A DNA stretch of 64,000 nucleotides from Nocardia sputorum. Lineage in GTDB: Bacteria; Actinomycetota; Actinomycetes; Mycobacteriales; Mycobacteriaceae. The stretch is from positions 2,232,001 to 2,296,000 of the forward strand of contig NZ_AP026978.1 of the NCBI RefSeq assembly GCF_027924405.1, in the 5' to 3' direction. The notes beneath the pieces are model-generated. The model had not been told where the DNA came from. It saw only the letters and a list, made by a program, of their open reading frames with translations, and ran no database searches. Made by a program: the position numbers and the translations under genes. Below, piece by piece: positions 1 to 7,932 of this stretch (position 1 is its first letter; each line of letters opens with the position of its first letter).

Positions 1-1637
1 GAATTGCGCGTGATCACGATGAACAGCACGCCGACGATCACGGTGGCGATCGCGGCGCCCACGATCTGGAACACTTCGAGATCGGCGCCGCGCGGCATCA
101 GGATCACGCTGACGATCCCCGAGAACGCCACCGCGGGCACCCGGAACACCGGCCGGGTCGCCCAGGCCGCCATCGGCACGATCGCCCACAGCAGATACCA
201 GGGCTGCACCACCGGGAACAGCAGCACGATCGCGCCGAGCGCCACGCCGAGCGCGCCGACCGGATGCAGCCGCCCGGTGCCGGTGGCGACCAGCATGCGC
301 ACGGTGAAGAAGGCCGCGACCACCGCCGCGATCGGGCGGGTGATGCTCAGCAGCGCGGTGGTGTGATCGCCGAGTCCGAGCAGCACACCGCCGAACCCGG
401 TGATGATGCCGAGCGCGGTCGGCAGCGACATCCAGCTGCGCACCGCGTTCGCGGTGTTCAGCGTGTAGATCCAGCCGAATCCGAGTCCGCTCACCGAACT
501 GATGAACAGCGTTGTGCCGATGGCGATCGCGCCGAGCATGGCGGCCGCGATGGCGACCGTGCGCAGCGAAGCGCCCCAGCGCCGCGCCAGCGCCATCCCG
601 ACGAACCCGAGCACGATGATCGAGGTGAACTTGATCGACGACGACAGCGTGATGATGATCGACCCGCCGATCAGCCACGCGTAGGCGCGGCCGTCGAACG
701 GGTGGGTGTCCTCGATGGCGCGCAGGCAGAACTCCAGTCCGGCCAGCATCAGGCCGAGCATGAGCGCGTCGTTGTGCACGCCGCCCACCAGATGGAACAG
801 CACCAGCGGGTTCGCCGCGCCGAGCCACAGCGCGCTCACCGCCGCGACGCCACAGCGCGCCGACAGCCGGGGCAGCGCCCAGACGATCAGCGCGACGCCA
901 CCCAGCGCGAGGATCCGGTGCACCCAGACGCCCGCGATGATGTTGTCCCCGGTCAGCTCGGCGATGCCCCGGCCGATCCAGAGAAACAGCGGACCGTAGG
1001 GCGCGGGGGTGTCACGCCAGATGGTCGGGACGTTGTTGGTGAGCACGTTGTCGATCCCCAGTCCCGCGACCGGCCCTTCTTCGTAGGGATCGATGCCGCG
1101 CGCGGCGATCTCGCTCTGCGCCAGATACGAGTAGACGTCGTTGCTGAACAGCGGGGGAGCGACGCTGAGCGGGATGAGCCACAGCAGCAGCGTGCGATCC
1201 ATTTGCGAGCGGGTCAGCCGGTGGACGGGGGAGCCGCCGATCCCGCCGACCGCGAACCGGCCCAGCAGCAGCCAGGCCAGCACGACCACGACGGTGCCGG
1301 TCATGCACATCGCCAGCGAGCCGGTGTGGGCGCGGGCGAAGATGCCGAGCACGCGGACGCCGGAGGTGGGGTTCTGGTGCACCGGCTGCGCGCCGATGCC
1401 CAGTGCGCTGATCGCCATCAGCACCGTGCCGGTCGCGCCCATCAGGCGGATCCGGTCGAGCTGCGCCAGCTCCTTGCGATCGAGACCGGGCACCTCGGAC
1501 TCGTCGCGGTGCAGCACCGCGATCGTGTGATCGGCCGCGGGCACGTCGAGTCCGAGTGCCCGGCGCCCGAAAGCCAGTGTCCTGCGCCGCGCGCCCTCCA
1601 GTACCGCCACGCAACGCAGCCTAGTGGGTGCGCGCAT
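1..1637 (-). CDS. mptB: alpha-(1->6)-mannopyranosyltransferase MptB (partial, 3' end outside window)
   Basis: Polyprenol-phosphomannose-dependent GT-C mannosyltransferase that builds the alpha-1,6-mannan core of lipomannan/lipoarabinomannan at the plasma membrane. The minus-strand frame is open for 545 codons from ATG 1635-1637 to the edge. It shows many hydrophobic helices and the GT-C first-loop motif SNDVYSYLAQSE (about residues 165-176, Asp167 the likely catalytic acid), then PYGPLFLWIGRG, ALWLGAANPL and FPVVQPWYLLWA, all as I remember them in M. tuberculosis Rv1459c. By comparison only a few dozen C-terminal residues are missing. In M. tuberculosis the gene sits divergently beside sufR; here about 4 kb of accessory genes separate them. 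Family assignment is strong; the exact start is less certain, since in-frame GTG codons follow within the first 40 codons. Confidence 0.93.
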   Translation of the reverse strand, partial: MRAPTRLRCVAVLEGARRRTLAFGRRALGLDVPAADHTIAVLHRDESEVPGLDRKELAQLDRIRLMGATGTVLMAISALGIGAQPVHQNPTSGVRVLGIFARAHTGSLAMCMTGTVVVVLAWLLLGRFAVGGIGGSPVHRLTRSQMDRTLLLWLIPLSVAPPLFSNDVYSYLAQSEIAARGIDPYEEGPVAGLGIDNVLTNNVPTIWRDTPAPYGPLFLWIGRGIAELTGDNIIAGVWVHRILALGGVALIVWALPRLSARCGVAAVSALWLGAANPLVLFHLVGGVHNDALMLGLMLAGLEFCLRAIEDTHPFDGRAYAWLIGGSIIITLSSSIKFTSIIVLGFVGMALARRWGASLRTVAIAAAMLGAIAIGTTLFISSVSGLGFGWIYTLNTANAVRSWMSLPTALGIITGFGGVLLGLGDHTTALLSITRPIAAVVAAFFTVRMLVATGTGRLHPVGALGVALGAIVLLFPVVQPWYLLWAIVPMAAWATRPVFRVPAVAFSGIVSVILMPRGADLEVFQIVGAAIATVIVGVLFIVITRN

Positions 1638-1657
1638 CCCGGTCTGTCGTGTCGATG

Positions 1658-2389
1658 TCAGCGGGGATGACGCGGGTCGGCGGTGCTGATGGAGTCCTCC
1701 TCGGGGCGTCGCAGCCATTCCGCTAGCAAGGCGCGTTCGGCGTCGGTGAGCATCGGCAATTCGGGTGCGCCGCACAGCGCGGCCGCGGTGGTGTCGCGCG
1801 TGGCGGGGGAGGGGTCTTCGGTCAGTATTACGTGGGTCACCGCCTCGTACATCGCCTCGGCAAGCCCCAGGTCACGCTCTTGTGGCGGGACGGATAACAG
1901 GGCCAGCGCGGCGCCGGTCCCGGCGGCGTGGACGAGCTCGACGGCGCGGCGTTCGCCGACCCGGAGCCGACCGGCCGCCGCCACGCGGCGCACGCGATCG
2001 CGGAGCACCCGCAGCCCGGCGGCCGCCGCCGGTGAGGCGCTCCCGCGTTGCGGGTCGGCGAGCATCGCGAAGACCGCCGGGTTGGTCAGGGCGAAGTCGA
2101 TGTGCATGTCCCATCCGGCGCGAAGATCGACCACCGGGTCGTCCTCCTGCTCGACGAGCGTCTTGCCGGCCACGTATGTGGCGAAAACGTGTTCGGCGAC
2201 GGCATCGAGCAAGGCGTCCTTGTCCTCGAAGAACCGGTAGATGGTCGGCGCCTGCATGCCGGCCGCGTGGGCGACCGCGCGGGTGGTGACAGCGTGCGGA
2301 CCCTGTTCCCGCAACAGCCGCGCCGCCACCTCCACGATGCGTTCCCGCGTCTCCTGCCTGCTCGCGCCGCTCGATCTCGACTCCGCCAT
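1658..2389 (-). CDS. TetR/AcrR family transcriptional regulator
   Basis: 243-aa TetR-type repressor. An N-terminal HTH domain covers about residues 12-60 (TRERIVEVAARLL, then GMQAPTIYRFFEDKDALLDA), followed by a helical ligand domain with no recognisable specificity. It is transcribed divergently from an NmrA-like oxidoreductase, and the intergenic stretch contains a near-perfect 23-bp palindrome (2413-2435), the natural operator for this protein. The pair is probably a self-contained regulator/enzyme module. The stop lies only 20 bp before the mptB start on the same strand, so read-through into mptB is possible. The inducer is unknown. Confidence 0.88.
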   Translation of the reverse strand: MAESRSSGASRQETRERIVEVAARLLREQGPHAVTTRAVAHAAGMQAPTIYRFFEDKDALLDAVAEHVFATYVAGKTLVEQEDDPVVDLRAGWDMHIDFALTNPAVFAMLADPQRGSASPAAAAGLRVLRDRVRRVAAAGRLRVGERRAVELVHAAGTGAALALLSVPPQERDLGLAEAMYEAVTHVILTEDPSPATRDTTAAALCGAPELPMLTDAERALLAEWLRRPEEDSISTADPRHPR

Positions 2390-2412
2390 GCGGCAAGTCT
2401 AACCGCTGCTAC

Positions 2413-2435
2413 TATCGGTGTTGCTAACAACGATA
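2413..2435. promoter_or_regulatory. candidate TetR operator (23-bp inverted repeat)
   Basis: Inverted repeat TATCG-N-TGTT-NNN-AACA-N-CGATA in the divergent intergenic region between the TetR gene and the NmrA-like gene. All nine paired positions in each arm match. It lies where it could control both promoters. A further AACGTT palindrome follows at 2438-2443. Confidence 0.6.
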
Positions 2436-2457
2436 ATAACGTTGATAAGGAGAAGTG

Positions 2458-3318
2458 ATGATCATCGTTACCGGAGCCACCGGACTCCTCGGCTCCCAGA
2501 TCGTCGAGCGGCTGCTGGAACGGGTACCGGCCGATCGAGTGGGCGTCAGCGTCCGCGACACCGACCGGGCCGGTGACCTGGCCGCCCGCGGAGTGCGGGT
2601 GCGGCGCGGCGACTTCACCGACCCGCGATCCCTGGCCGAGGCATTCGAAGGCGCGACCCGAGTGCTGATCGTCTCGGCCGACCTCACCGGGGAGGCGGCC
2701 GTCGCAGCGCACGTCGCGGCGATCGACGCCGCATGCGCCGCGGGCGCCCGGCGCATCCTGTACACCAGCCACCAGGCCGCCGCCGCCGATTCGCTGTTCG
2801 CCCCCATGCCGGACCACGCCGCGACCGAGCGGTATCTGGCAACGACCGGCACACCGTTCACCGCGCTGCGCAACGGGTTCTACGCCGCCACCGTCCCGCT
2901 CCTGCTGGGCACCGCGCTGGACACCGGTGAACTCCGTGCCCCGGCCGATGGCCCCGTCTCCTGGACCACCCATGCCGACCTCGCCGAAGCGGCGGCGATC
3001 ATCCTCGCCGACGAGAGCCGCTTCGACGGGCCGACTCCGCCCCTGACCGCCCCGGACGCCCTCGACCTCGACGACATCGCCGCCCTCCTCGGCGAACGGA
3101 CCGGACGAACGATCCGCCGCGTCGTCGTCGAGGACGCCGAATGGGCCGCCTCCCTGGTCGCTCACGGTGTCCCCGAGGACCGGGCGGCCATGCTGCTCGG
3201 CATGTTCCGAGCCGCGCGCCGCGGGGAATTCGCCGCTACCGCAAGCGAGCTGGAAACCCTGCTCCAGCGCCCCGCCGAACCAGTTGCTTCGGTCCTGCAG
3301 GCATCCGCCGCCCACTGA
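2458..3318 (+). CDS. NmrA/QorB-like NAD(P)-binding oxidoreductase (atypical SDR)
   Basis: 286-aa atypical short-chain dehydrogenase of the NmrA/QorB type. The N-terminus MIIVTGATGLLGSQIVERLL carries the Rossmann GxxGxxG motif. A nucleotide-binding beta strand ends in RGDFTDP (about residues 50-56), and the central SADLTGEA and YTSHQAAA segments are typical of NmrA-like proteins. Members reduce quinones or act as redox sensors; the substrate here is unknown. I chose ATG 2458 because AAGGAG ends at 2452, five bases upstream; GTG 2455 overlaps it and is too close. It is divergent from the TetR gene and probably repressed by it. Confidence 0.85.
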   Translation: MIIVTGATGLLGSQIVERLLERVPADRVGVSVRDTDRAGDLAARGVRVRRGDFTDPRSLAEAFEGATRVLIVSADLTGEAAVAAHVAAIDAACAAGARRILYTSHQAAAADSLFAPMPDHAATERYLATTGTPFTALRNGFYAATVPLLLGTALDTGELRAPADGPVSWTTHADLAEAAAIILADESRFDGPTPPLTAPDALDLDDIAALLGERTGRTIRRVVVEDAEWAASLVAHGVPEDRAAMLLGMFRAARRGEFAATASELETLLQRPAEPVASVLQASAAH

Positions 3319-3654
3319 GCGCGACCTCGTCGACAGCGCGTAAACGGCTGCGCGGCAGGCAATATTCAGGTCTCGTCGGATTACCCGAACGGAGATGCCA
3401 TCCACCTGGCGACTCATGCCATGGGTCTGCGGTTGTTCGCCGACAGTGAGAACGGCACCGGGCTGACGTTGTGCGATCCGCAAGGGCGGCCGCGAATACG
3501 GTTGCGCGTAGCTATGGACGGCACACCATCCATCGCCATCCTCGACGAACAAGGCGCCGTCGTAAAGCAGTTGTAGGCGGCTCGGCTCTTCCACCGCGAA
3601 CGGACCCCGCTCGTTCCGCCCGGACCCGTCCCGCGCACGCGGCACAATCGACGC
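3319..3654. other. intergenic region with a small ORF remnant
   Basis: 336 bp between the NmrA-like gene and the second TetR gene. The only coding signal I see is the short plus-strand frame at 3421-3576, described separately. No inverted repeat like the operators of the neighbouring genes is evident upstream of the second TetR gene. Confidence 0.5.
3421..3576 (+). pseudogene. small hypothetical protein, probable C-terminal remnant
   Basis: A frame open from 3319 to the TAG at 3574-3576 encodes, from ATG 3421, a 51-residue peptide. Its pattern (LTLCDPQGRPRIRLRV, then DGTPSIAILDEQGAVVKQL) looks like the last beta-hairpins of a larger secreted or beta-repeat protein, where DxxGxxRIxLxVxxDGTPxIxxxDexGxVv is common. 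No good start or Shine-Dalgarno sequence precedes it, and the upstream in-frame codons lack a plausible initiator. I read it as the tail of a decayed gene; an intact small protein is possible. Confidence 0.35.
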
Positions 3655-4347
3655 ATGGTTTCGGAGTCCAGGCGGCGGATCGAGGTGGCCGCGTCCGGGC
3701 TGCTGGCGCGGCACGGGTATCACGGGTTCGGTTTGAAGGCGTTGAGCGAGGCGGCCGAACTGCCGTACGGCTCGATCTACCACCACTTCCCGGGTGGCAA
3801 GGAGGAGATCGCGGTCGCGGCGATCACCGGGACGGGCGTGCTCACCGGCCGGATGATCCGGCAGGCGCCGACCGACGTGTTCGCCACGTTGGCCACGCTG
3901 TTCGAATTCATGGCGGGCAAGCTCGCGGACTCGGAATGGACCGACGGGTGCCCGATCGGGACGCCCGCGCTGGACGGCGGCAGTGACGTGGAAGCGGTGC
4001 GCTCGGCGTGCGTGCGCGCCTTCGACACCATGGAGCAGGCGTTCGCCGGACTGCTCGCCGAACTCGGACTCCGCGGGGAGGAGGCGGCGGAGCTGGCCGC
4101 CACGGTGGTCGCCGCCTACGAGGGCGCGACGATCCTGGCTCGCATCCGGCAGTCGGACGCTCCGCTGCGCACGGTGGCGAAGTCGATGGAGCGGCTCATC
4201 AGGTCGACGTTCGCGGCGGCGGGGATCGGCGGCGCCGTCGCGGCGGGGGATGGTTCGGTCGAAAGTGAGCCCGGCAGGGCGACCTCATCCGGAAATTTTC
4301 CGGAAATGGCCGCACAGCGGGGCGATGCGGGTGAAACCGTTGACTAG
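3655..4347 (+). CDS. TetR family regulator, LmrA/YxaF type
   Basis: 230-aa TetR regulator. The HTH is at about residues 5-50 (RRRIEVAASGLLARHGYHGF, then LPYGSIYHHFPGGKEEI); the PYGSIYHHFPGGKEEL pattern is typical of the LmrA/YxaF subgroup. The C-terminal domain includes the GCPIG motif found in that subgroup. It is followed after 27 bp by a zinc alcohol dehydrogenase in the same direction. A palindrome centred on AGAACGTTCT (4350-4359) starts at the TetR stop codon, so the regulator likely represses the downstream gene. The last 40 residues are low-complexity. Confidence 0.87.
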   Translation: MVSESRRRIEVAASGLLARHGYHGFGLKALSEAAELPYGSIYHHFPGGKEEIAVAAITGTGVLTGRMIRQAPTDVFATLATLFEFMAGKLADSEWTDGCPIGTPALDGGSDVEAVRSACVRAFDTMEQAFAGLLAELGLRGEEAAELAATVVAAYEGATILARIRQSDAPLRTVAKSMERLIRSTFAAAGIGGAVAAGDGSVESEPGRATSSGNFPEMAAQRGDAGETVD

Positions 4348-4361
4348 AAAGAACGTTCTAG
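4344..4361. promoter_or_regulatory. candidate operator between the TetR gene and alcohol dehydrogenase
   Basis: The perfect 10-bp palindrome AGAACGTTCT (4350-4359) lies within a larger CTAGAA...TTCTAG repeat (4344-4361). The left arm contains the TAG stop of the TetR gene (4345-4347), and the site ends 14 bp before the dehydrogenase ATG. This is a good position to block transcription of the downstream gene alone. Confidence 0.55.
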
Positions 4362-4374
4362 CGACACTCGGACG

Positions 4375-5394
4375 ATGAAGCGTCTGATGCTGACCGGTCC
4401 CGGCGCGATGCGCTGGGAAGAACATCCGGAACCTGTGCTGAGCGGACCCGGCCAGGCGCTGGTGCGGCCGGTCGCGCTGGCCACCTGTGACCTGGACCCG
4501 GCCGTCCTGCGCGGCGCGTTCCCGCTGCCCGGGCCGTATCCGTTCGGGCACGAAGGGGTGGCCGAAGTGGTCGAGGCCGGGCCGGAAGTCCGCGGCGTCG
4601 CGGTGGGCGACCTGGTGGTGGTGCCGTTCCAGATCTCCTGCGGCGCGTGCCGGTCCTGTGCGCGCGGGCGGACCGGGAACTGCGCGAGCCATCCGCGCCT
4701 GTCCAGTTTCGGTCTCGGCCCCATGGGCGGGCTGGACTGGGGCGGGCTGTGGGCGGACCTGGCGCTGGTGCCGCACGCCGACGCCATGCTGGTGCGGCTG
4801 CCTTCCGGCGTCGACCCGGCCGCGGTGGCGAGTGCCAGCGACAACATTCCCGACGCCTACCGCTCGGTCGGACCGCAATTGGCGGCGGATCCCGCCGCCG
4901 AAGTGCTGGTGATCGGCGGCCCAGCCGCGCCGTCCATCGGTCTGTACGCCGCCGGGCTCGCGGTGGCGCTCGGCTCCGCCCGCGTCGTCTATCTCGACGA
5001 CTCCGTCGAGCGGTTGAATATCGCGAAATCCTTCGGGGCCGACGCGATCGAAGGCCCACCCGCCGCGCGGGTCGGGCGTTTCCCGATCGTGGTGGAGGCG
5101 GCGGGCGGGGCCAAGGCGCTGCGCGCGGCGATCGATGCCACGGCTTACGACGGCTGGTGCACGAGCGTCAGCGTCCAGTTGCAGGACGTGGCCCTGCCGA
5201 TCCTGGACATGTACACCCGCTGCTGCACCTTCCACACCGGCCGCGCGCACGTGCGCCCGGTCATTCCCGAGGTGCTCGAACTCGTCGCGGCCGGTCGCTT
5301 CGATCCGTCGCTGGTCACCACCGCGACGGCGGCGTGGGACGAGGCGGTGGACGCGCTGCTGGAGACGCCGATGAAACTGGTCGCGGTGCGCTGA
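4375..5394 (+). CDS. zinc-dependent alcohol dehydrogenase family protein
   Basis: 339-aa medium-chain dehydrogenase. The N-terminal GroES-like domain has a catalytic-zinc Cys in CDLDP (about residue 38) and GHEG (about 59-62), and the structural-zinc pattern C-x2-C-x2-C-x7-C in CGACRSCARGRTGNC (about 87-101). A cofactor domain follows with VIGGPAAPSIGLYAA, in which the GxGxxG loop is loose. Substrate unknown; the remote Thr/threonine-dehydrogenase-like branch is possible. It probably forms a regulatory pair with the upstream TetR gene through the operator at 4344-4361. Confidence 0.86.
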   Translation: MKRLMLTGPGAMRWEEHPEPVLSGPGQALVRPVALATCDLDPAVLRGAFPLPGPYPFGHEGVAEVVEAGPEVRGVAVGDLVVVPFQISCGACRSCARGRTGNCASHPRLSSFGLGPMGGLDWGGLWADLALVPHADAMLVRLPSGVDPAAVASASDNIPDAYRSVGPQLAADPAAEVLVIGGPAAPSIGLYAAGLAVALGSARVVYLDDSVERLNIAKSFGADAIEGPPAARVGRFPIVVEAAGGAKALRAAIDATAYDGWCTSVSVQLQDVALPILDMYTRCCTFHTGRAHVRPVIPEVLELVAAGRFDPSLVTTATAAWDEAVDALLETPMKLVAVR

Positions 5395-5649
5395 GCGCCT
5401 GTGACGAACAGCACTGCGGGCCGCCGCCGCCCTACGTCGACCACGCCGCGGCTGCGGTGCCGGAAGCCGGGGCTTCCCGCGCCCGCCCCCCGCTCGGTTC
5501 CGCTCGGCATTTTCTCTGCGCAGGTCAGCCGGGGGAGAGGGGTGCGGAGCCGGTGTTTCGAGGGTGGACACTTGTCCGGGCTGTCCGCGCGCGACTGTCC
5601 ACGGCGCCGGAATACCCGCAGGTCGATCGGGCCGCTGACTCAGGGCACC

Positions 5650-5660
5650 CTTATTAGATT
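5650..5660 (+). promoter_or_regulatory. possible -10 element of the suf operon promoter
   Basis: A TTATTAGAT stretch about 35 bp upstream of sufR is the only AT-rich hexamer-like element in this GC-rich leader. If used, transcription would begin around 5665-5668, just upstream of the SufR-type operator at 5679-5693. No convincing -35 box is visible. Confidence 0.35.
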
Positions 5661-5678
5661 TCGGGAACGAATTCCGCC

Positions 5679-5693
5679 ACACTGATGTTGTGA
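5679..5693. promoter_or_regulatory. SufR operator (ACACT-N5-TGTGA) overlapping the sufR start
   Basis: The sequence ACACT GATGT TGTGA exactly matches the ACACT-N5-TGTGA motif I recall as the binding site of mycobacterial SufR. It lies just downstream of the presumed transcription start and overlaps the GTG start codon (5690-5692) of sufR, which fits autoregulation of sufR and the whole suf operon by the Fe-S-loaded repressor. Confidence 0.8.
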
Positions 5694-6499
5694 AAACCGT
5701 GGGTTTGCGGAGGAACGACGAAGGGGCTGGTCGCCGGACCGGCGCCGGGTCGGCTGCTGCCCCCGCGACGGTCGGCGGCGAAGGGCACACCCGAGCGGCC
5801 ATCGTCCAGCTGCTGCTGGAGGAAGGACCGATCACCGCCACCGCGATCGGGAACAGGCTCGGCCTGGCACCGGCGGGTGTGCGCAGGCATTTGGACGCCT
5901 TGATCGAGTCCGGTCAGGCGCGAGCAGGTCGATCGGCACCGTGGCAGCAGAAAGGCCGGGGCCGTCCGGCCAAGCAGTACCAGCTCACCGCCGCCGGACG
6001 AGGCCAGCTCGGTCACGCCTACGACGATCTGGCGGGGGCCGCGATCCGGCAGCTCGGGGAGATCGGCGGCGAACAGGCCATCACCGAGTTCGCCCGCAAA
6101 CGAGCACGCACTATCGTGGCCGGGATCGAACCGGTCGGCGAGCACACCACGGAACAGACCGAGGCCAAGGCCGAGGAGATCGCCGAGGCGTTCACCGACG
6201 CGGGGTTCGCCGCCACCACCCGCAAGGTGGGCGCGGGCGTGCAGATCTGCCAGCACCACTGCCCCGTGGCGCACGTCGCCGAGGAGTTCCCGCAGCTGTG
6301 CGCGGCGGAGCTCGAGGCGTTCCGCGAGCTGCTCGGCACCCACGTGCAGCGGCTGGCCACGATCGCCAACGGCGACTGCGCGTGCACCACGCATGTGCCG
6401 CTGCTCGTGCTGCCCGCCGACCGCACCAGAACGTCAGCACCAACCGCTGCACAGCCCGCAGCGGTACGAACGAACGACTCCGGAAGGAGTGCCGAATGA
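5690..6499 (+). CDS. sufR: Fe-S cluster-responsive repressor SufR
   Basis: 269-aa ArsR/DeoR-like winged-helix repressor of the suf operon. The HTH is at about residues 34-95 ([20 protein letters not shown], then [15 protein letters not shown] and [10 protein letters not shown]). The C-terminal half carries cysteines 187, 191, 204, 230 and 232. Spacings 4, 13 and 28 (187-191-204-232) equal those of the 4Fe-4S ligands Cys175/179/192/220 that I recall for M. tuberculosis SufR. The GTG start at 5690 lies inside the operator; no Shine-Dalgarno precedes it, and the next in-frame GTG is 5699. The gene ends in an ATGA overlap with sufB. About 30 poorly conserved residues follow the last Cys. Confidence 0.93.
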   Translation: MKTVGLRRNDEGAGRRTGAGSAAAPATVGGEGHTRAAIVQLLLEEGPITATAIGNRLGLAPAGVRRHLDALIESGQARAGRSAPWQQKGRGRPAKQYQLTAAGRGQLGHAYDDLAGAAIRQLGEIGGEQAITEFARKRARTIVAGIEPVGEHTTEQTEAKAEEIAEAFTDAGFAATTRKVGAGVQICQHHCPVAHVAEEFPQLCAAELEAFRELLGTHVQRLATIANGDCACTTHVPLLVLPADRTRTSAPTAAQPAAVRTNDSGRSAE

Positions 6500-7932
6500 C
6501 GACGACCACCGACCAGGTGCAACCGCTCACCCAGGAAGAGGCCATCGCCTCGCTGGGTAAATACGGTTACGGCTGGGCCGATTCGGATGTGGCCGGCGCC
6601 AGCGCGCAACGAGGTCTGTCCGAGGCGGTTGTCCGCGACATCTCGGCGAAGAAGAACGAGCCGGAATGGATGCTCGAACAGCGGCTGAAGGCCCTGCGCA
6701 TCTTCGATCGCAAGCCGATGCCGCTGTGGGGCTCCAACCTCGATGGCATCGACTTCGACAACATCAAGTACTTCGTCCGCTCCACCGAGAAGCAGGCCGC
6801 TTCCTGGGACGAGCTGCCGGAGGACATCAAGAACACCTACGACAAGCTGGGCATCCCCGAGGCGGAGAAGCAGCGGCTGGTCGCCGGTGTCGCCGCGCAG
6901 TACGAGTCCGAGGTCGTGTACCACCAGATCCGCGAGGACCTGGAGGCCCAAGGCGTGATCTTCCTGGACACCGACACCGGGCTCAAAGAGCACCCGGAGA
7001 TCTTCCAGCAGTACTTCGGCTCGGTCATCCCCGCGGGCGACAACAAGTTCTCCGCGCTGAACACCGCGGTGTGGTCGGGCGGGTCGTTCATCTACGTGCC
7101 GCCGGGCGTGCACGTCGACATCCCGCTGCAGGCCTACTTCCGGATCAACACCGAGAACATGGGCCAGTTCGAGCGGACCCTGATCATCGTCGACGAGGGC
7201 GCGTACGTGCACTACGTCGAGGGCTGCACCGCGCCGATCTACAAGTCCGACTCGCTGCACTCCGCGGTGGTGGAGATCATCGTGAAGAAGGGCGGCCGCT
7301 GCCGCTACACCACCATCCAGAACTGGTCGAACAACGTCTACAACCTGGTCACCAAGCGGGCCAAGGCCGAGGCGGGCGCGACCATGGAGTGGATCGACGG
7401 CAACATCGGCTCCAAGGTCACCATGAAGTACCCCGCGGTCTGGATGACCGGCGAGTACGCCAAGGGCGAGGTGCTCTCGGTGGCGTTCGCCGGTGAGGGC
7501 CAGCACCAGGACACCGGCGCCAAGATGCTGCACCTCGCGCCGCACACCTCCTCGACCATCGTGTCGAAGTCGGTGGCGCGCGGCGGCGGCCGGGCCTCCT
7601 ACCGCGGCCTGGTCCAGGTGAACAAGGGCGCGCACGGCTCGAAGTCGACGGTGAAGTGCGACGCGCTGCTGGTCGACACGATCAGCCGCTCGGACACCTA
7701 CCCCTACGTCGACATCCGCGAGGACGACGTGACCATGGGTCACGAGGCGACCGTCTCCAAGGTCTCCGAGGACCAGCTGTTCTACCTGATGAGCCGCGGC
7801 CTCACCGAGGACGAGGCGATGGCGATGGTGGTGCGCGGCTTCGTCGAGCCGATCGCCAAGGAACTGCCGATGGAGTACGCGCTCGAACTGAACCGCCTGA
7901 TCGAACTGCAGATGGAAGGAGCCGTCGGCTGA
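6496..7932 (+). CDS. sufB: Fe-S cluster assembly scaffold SufB
   Basis: 478-aa core component of the SufBCD complex, on which Fe-S clusters are built in the cytoplasm. Highly conserved blocks include [20 protein letters not shown] near the C-terminus, [13 protein letters not shown] in the centre and [13 protein letters not shown], with the probable cluster/persulfide Cys in EGCTAP. Start ATG 6496 overlaps the sufR stop (ATGA) and follows AGGAG at 6485-6489. It is contiguous and full-length; unlike M. tuberculosis SufB (Rv1461) it carries no intein. The sufD ATG shares one base with its stop codon. Confidence 0.97.
   Translation: MTTTTDQVQPLTQEEAIASLGKYGYGWADSDVAGASAQRGLSEAVVRDISAKKNEPEWMLEQRLKALRIFDRKPMPLWGSNLDGIDFDNIKYFVRSTEKQAASWDELPEDIKNTYDKLGIPEAEKQRLVAGVAAQYESEVVYHQIREDLEAQGVIFLDTDTGLKEHPEIFQQYFGSVIPAGDNKFSALNTAVWSGGSFIYVPPGVHVDIPLQAYFRINTENMGQFERTLIIVDEGAYVHYVEGCTAPIYKSDSLHSAVVEIIVKKGGRCRYTTIQNWSNNVYNLVTKRAKAEAGATMEWIDGNIGSKVTMKYPAVWMTGEYAKGEVLSVAFAGEGQHQDTGAKMLHLAPHTSSTIVSKSVARGGGRASYRGLVQVNKGAHGSKSTVKCDALLVDTISRSDTYPYVDIREDDVTMGHEATVSKVSEDQLFYLMSRGLTEDEAMAMVVRGFVEPIAKELPMEYALELNRLIELQMEGAVG

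Noticed and set aside
2086..3786. A 566-codon minus-strand frame spanning the TetR/NmrA-like region
   Set aside because: It crosses two well-supported genes and the operator, has Arg/Gly-rich composition and no recognisable domain.
5401..5685. A 94-codon plus-strand frame before sufR
   Set aside because: Arg/Pro-rich, no Shine-Dalgarno, no family; it runs through the suf promoter.
4285..5841. A 518-codon minus-strand frame over the alcohol dehydrogenase
   Set aside because: Antisense to a clear zinc dehydrogenase; composition is that of a shadow frame.
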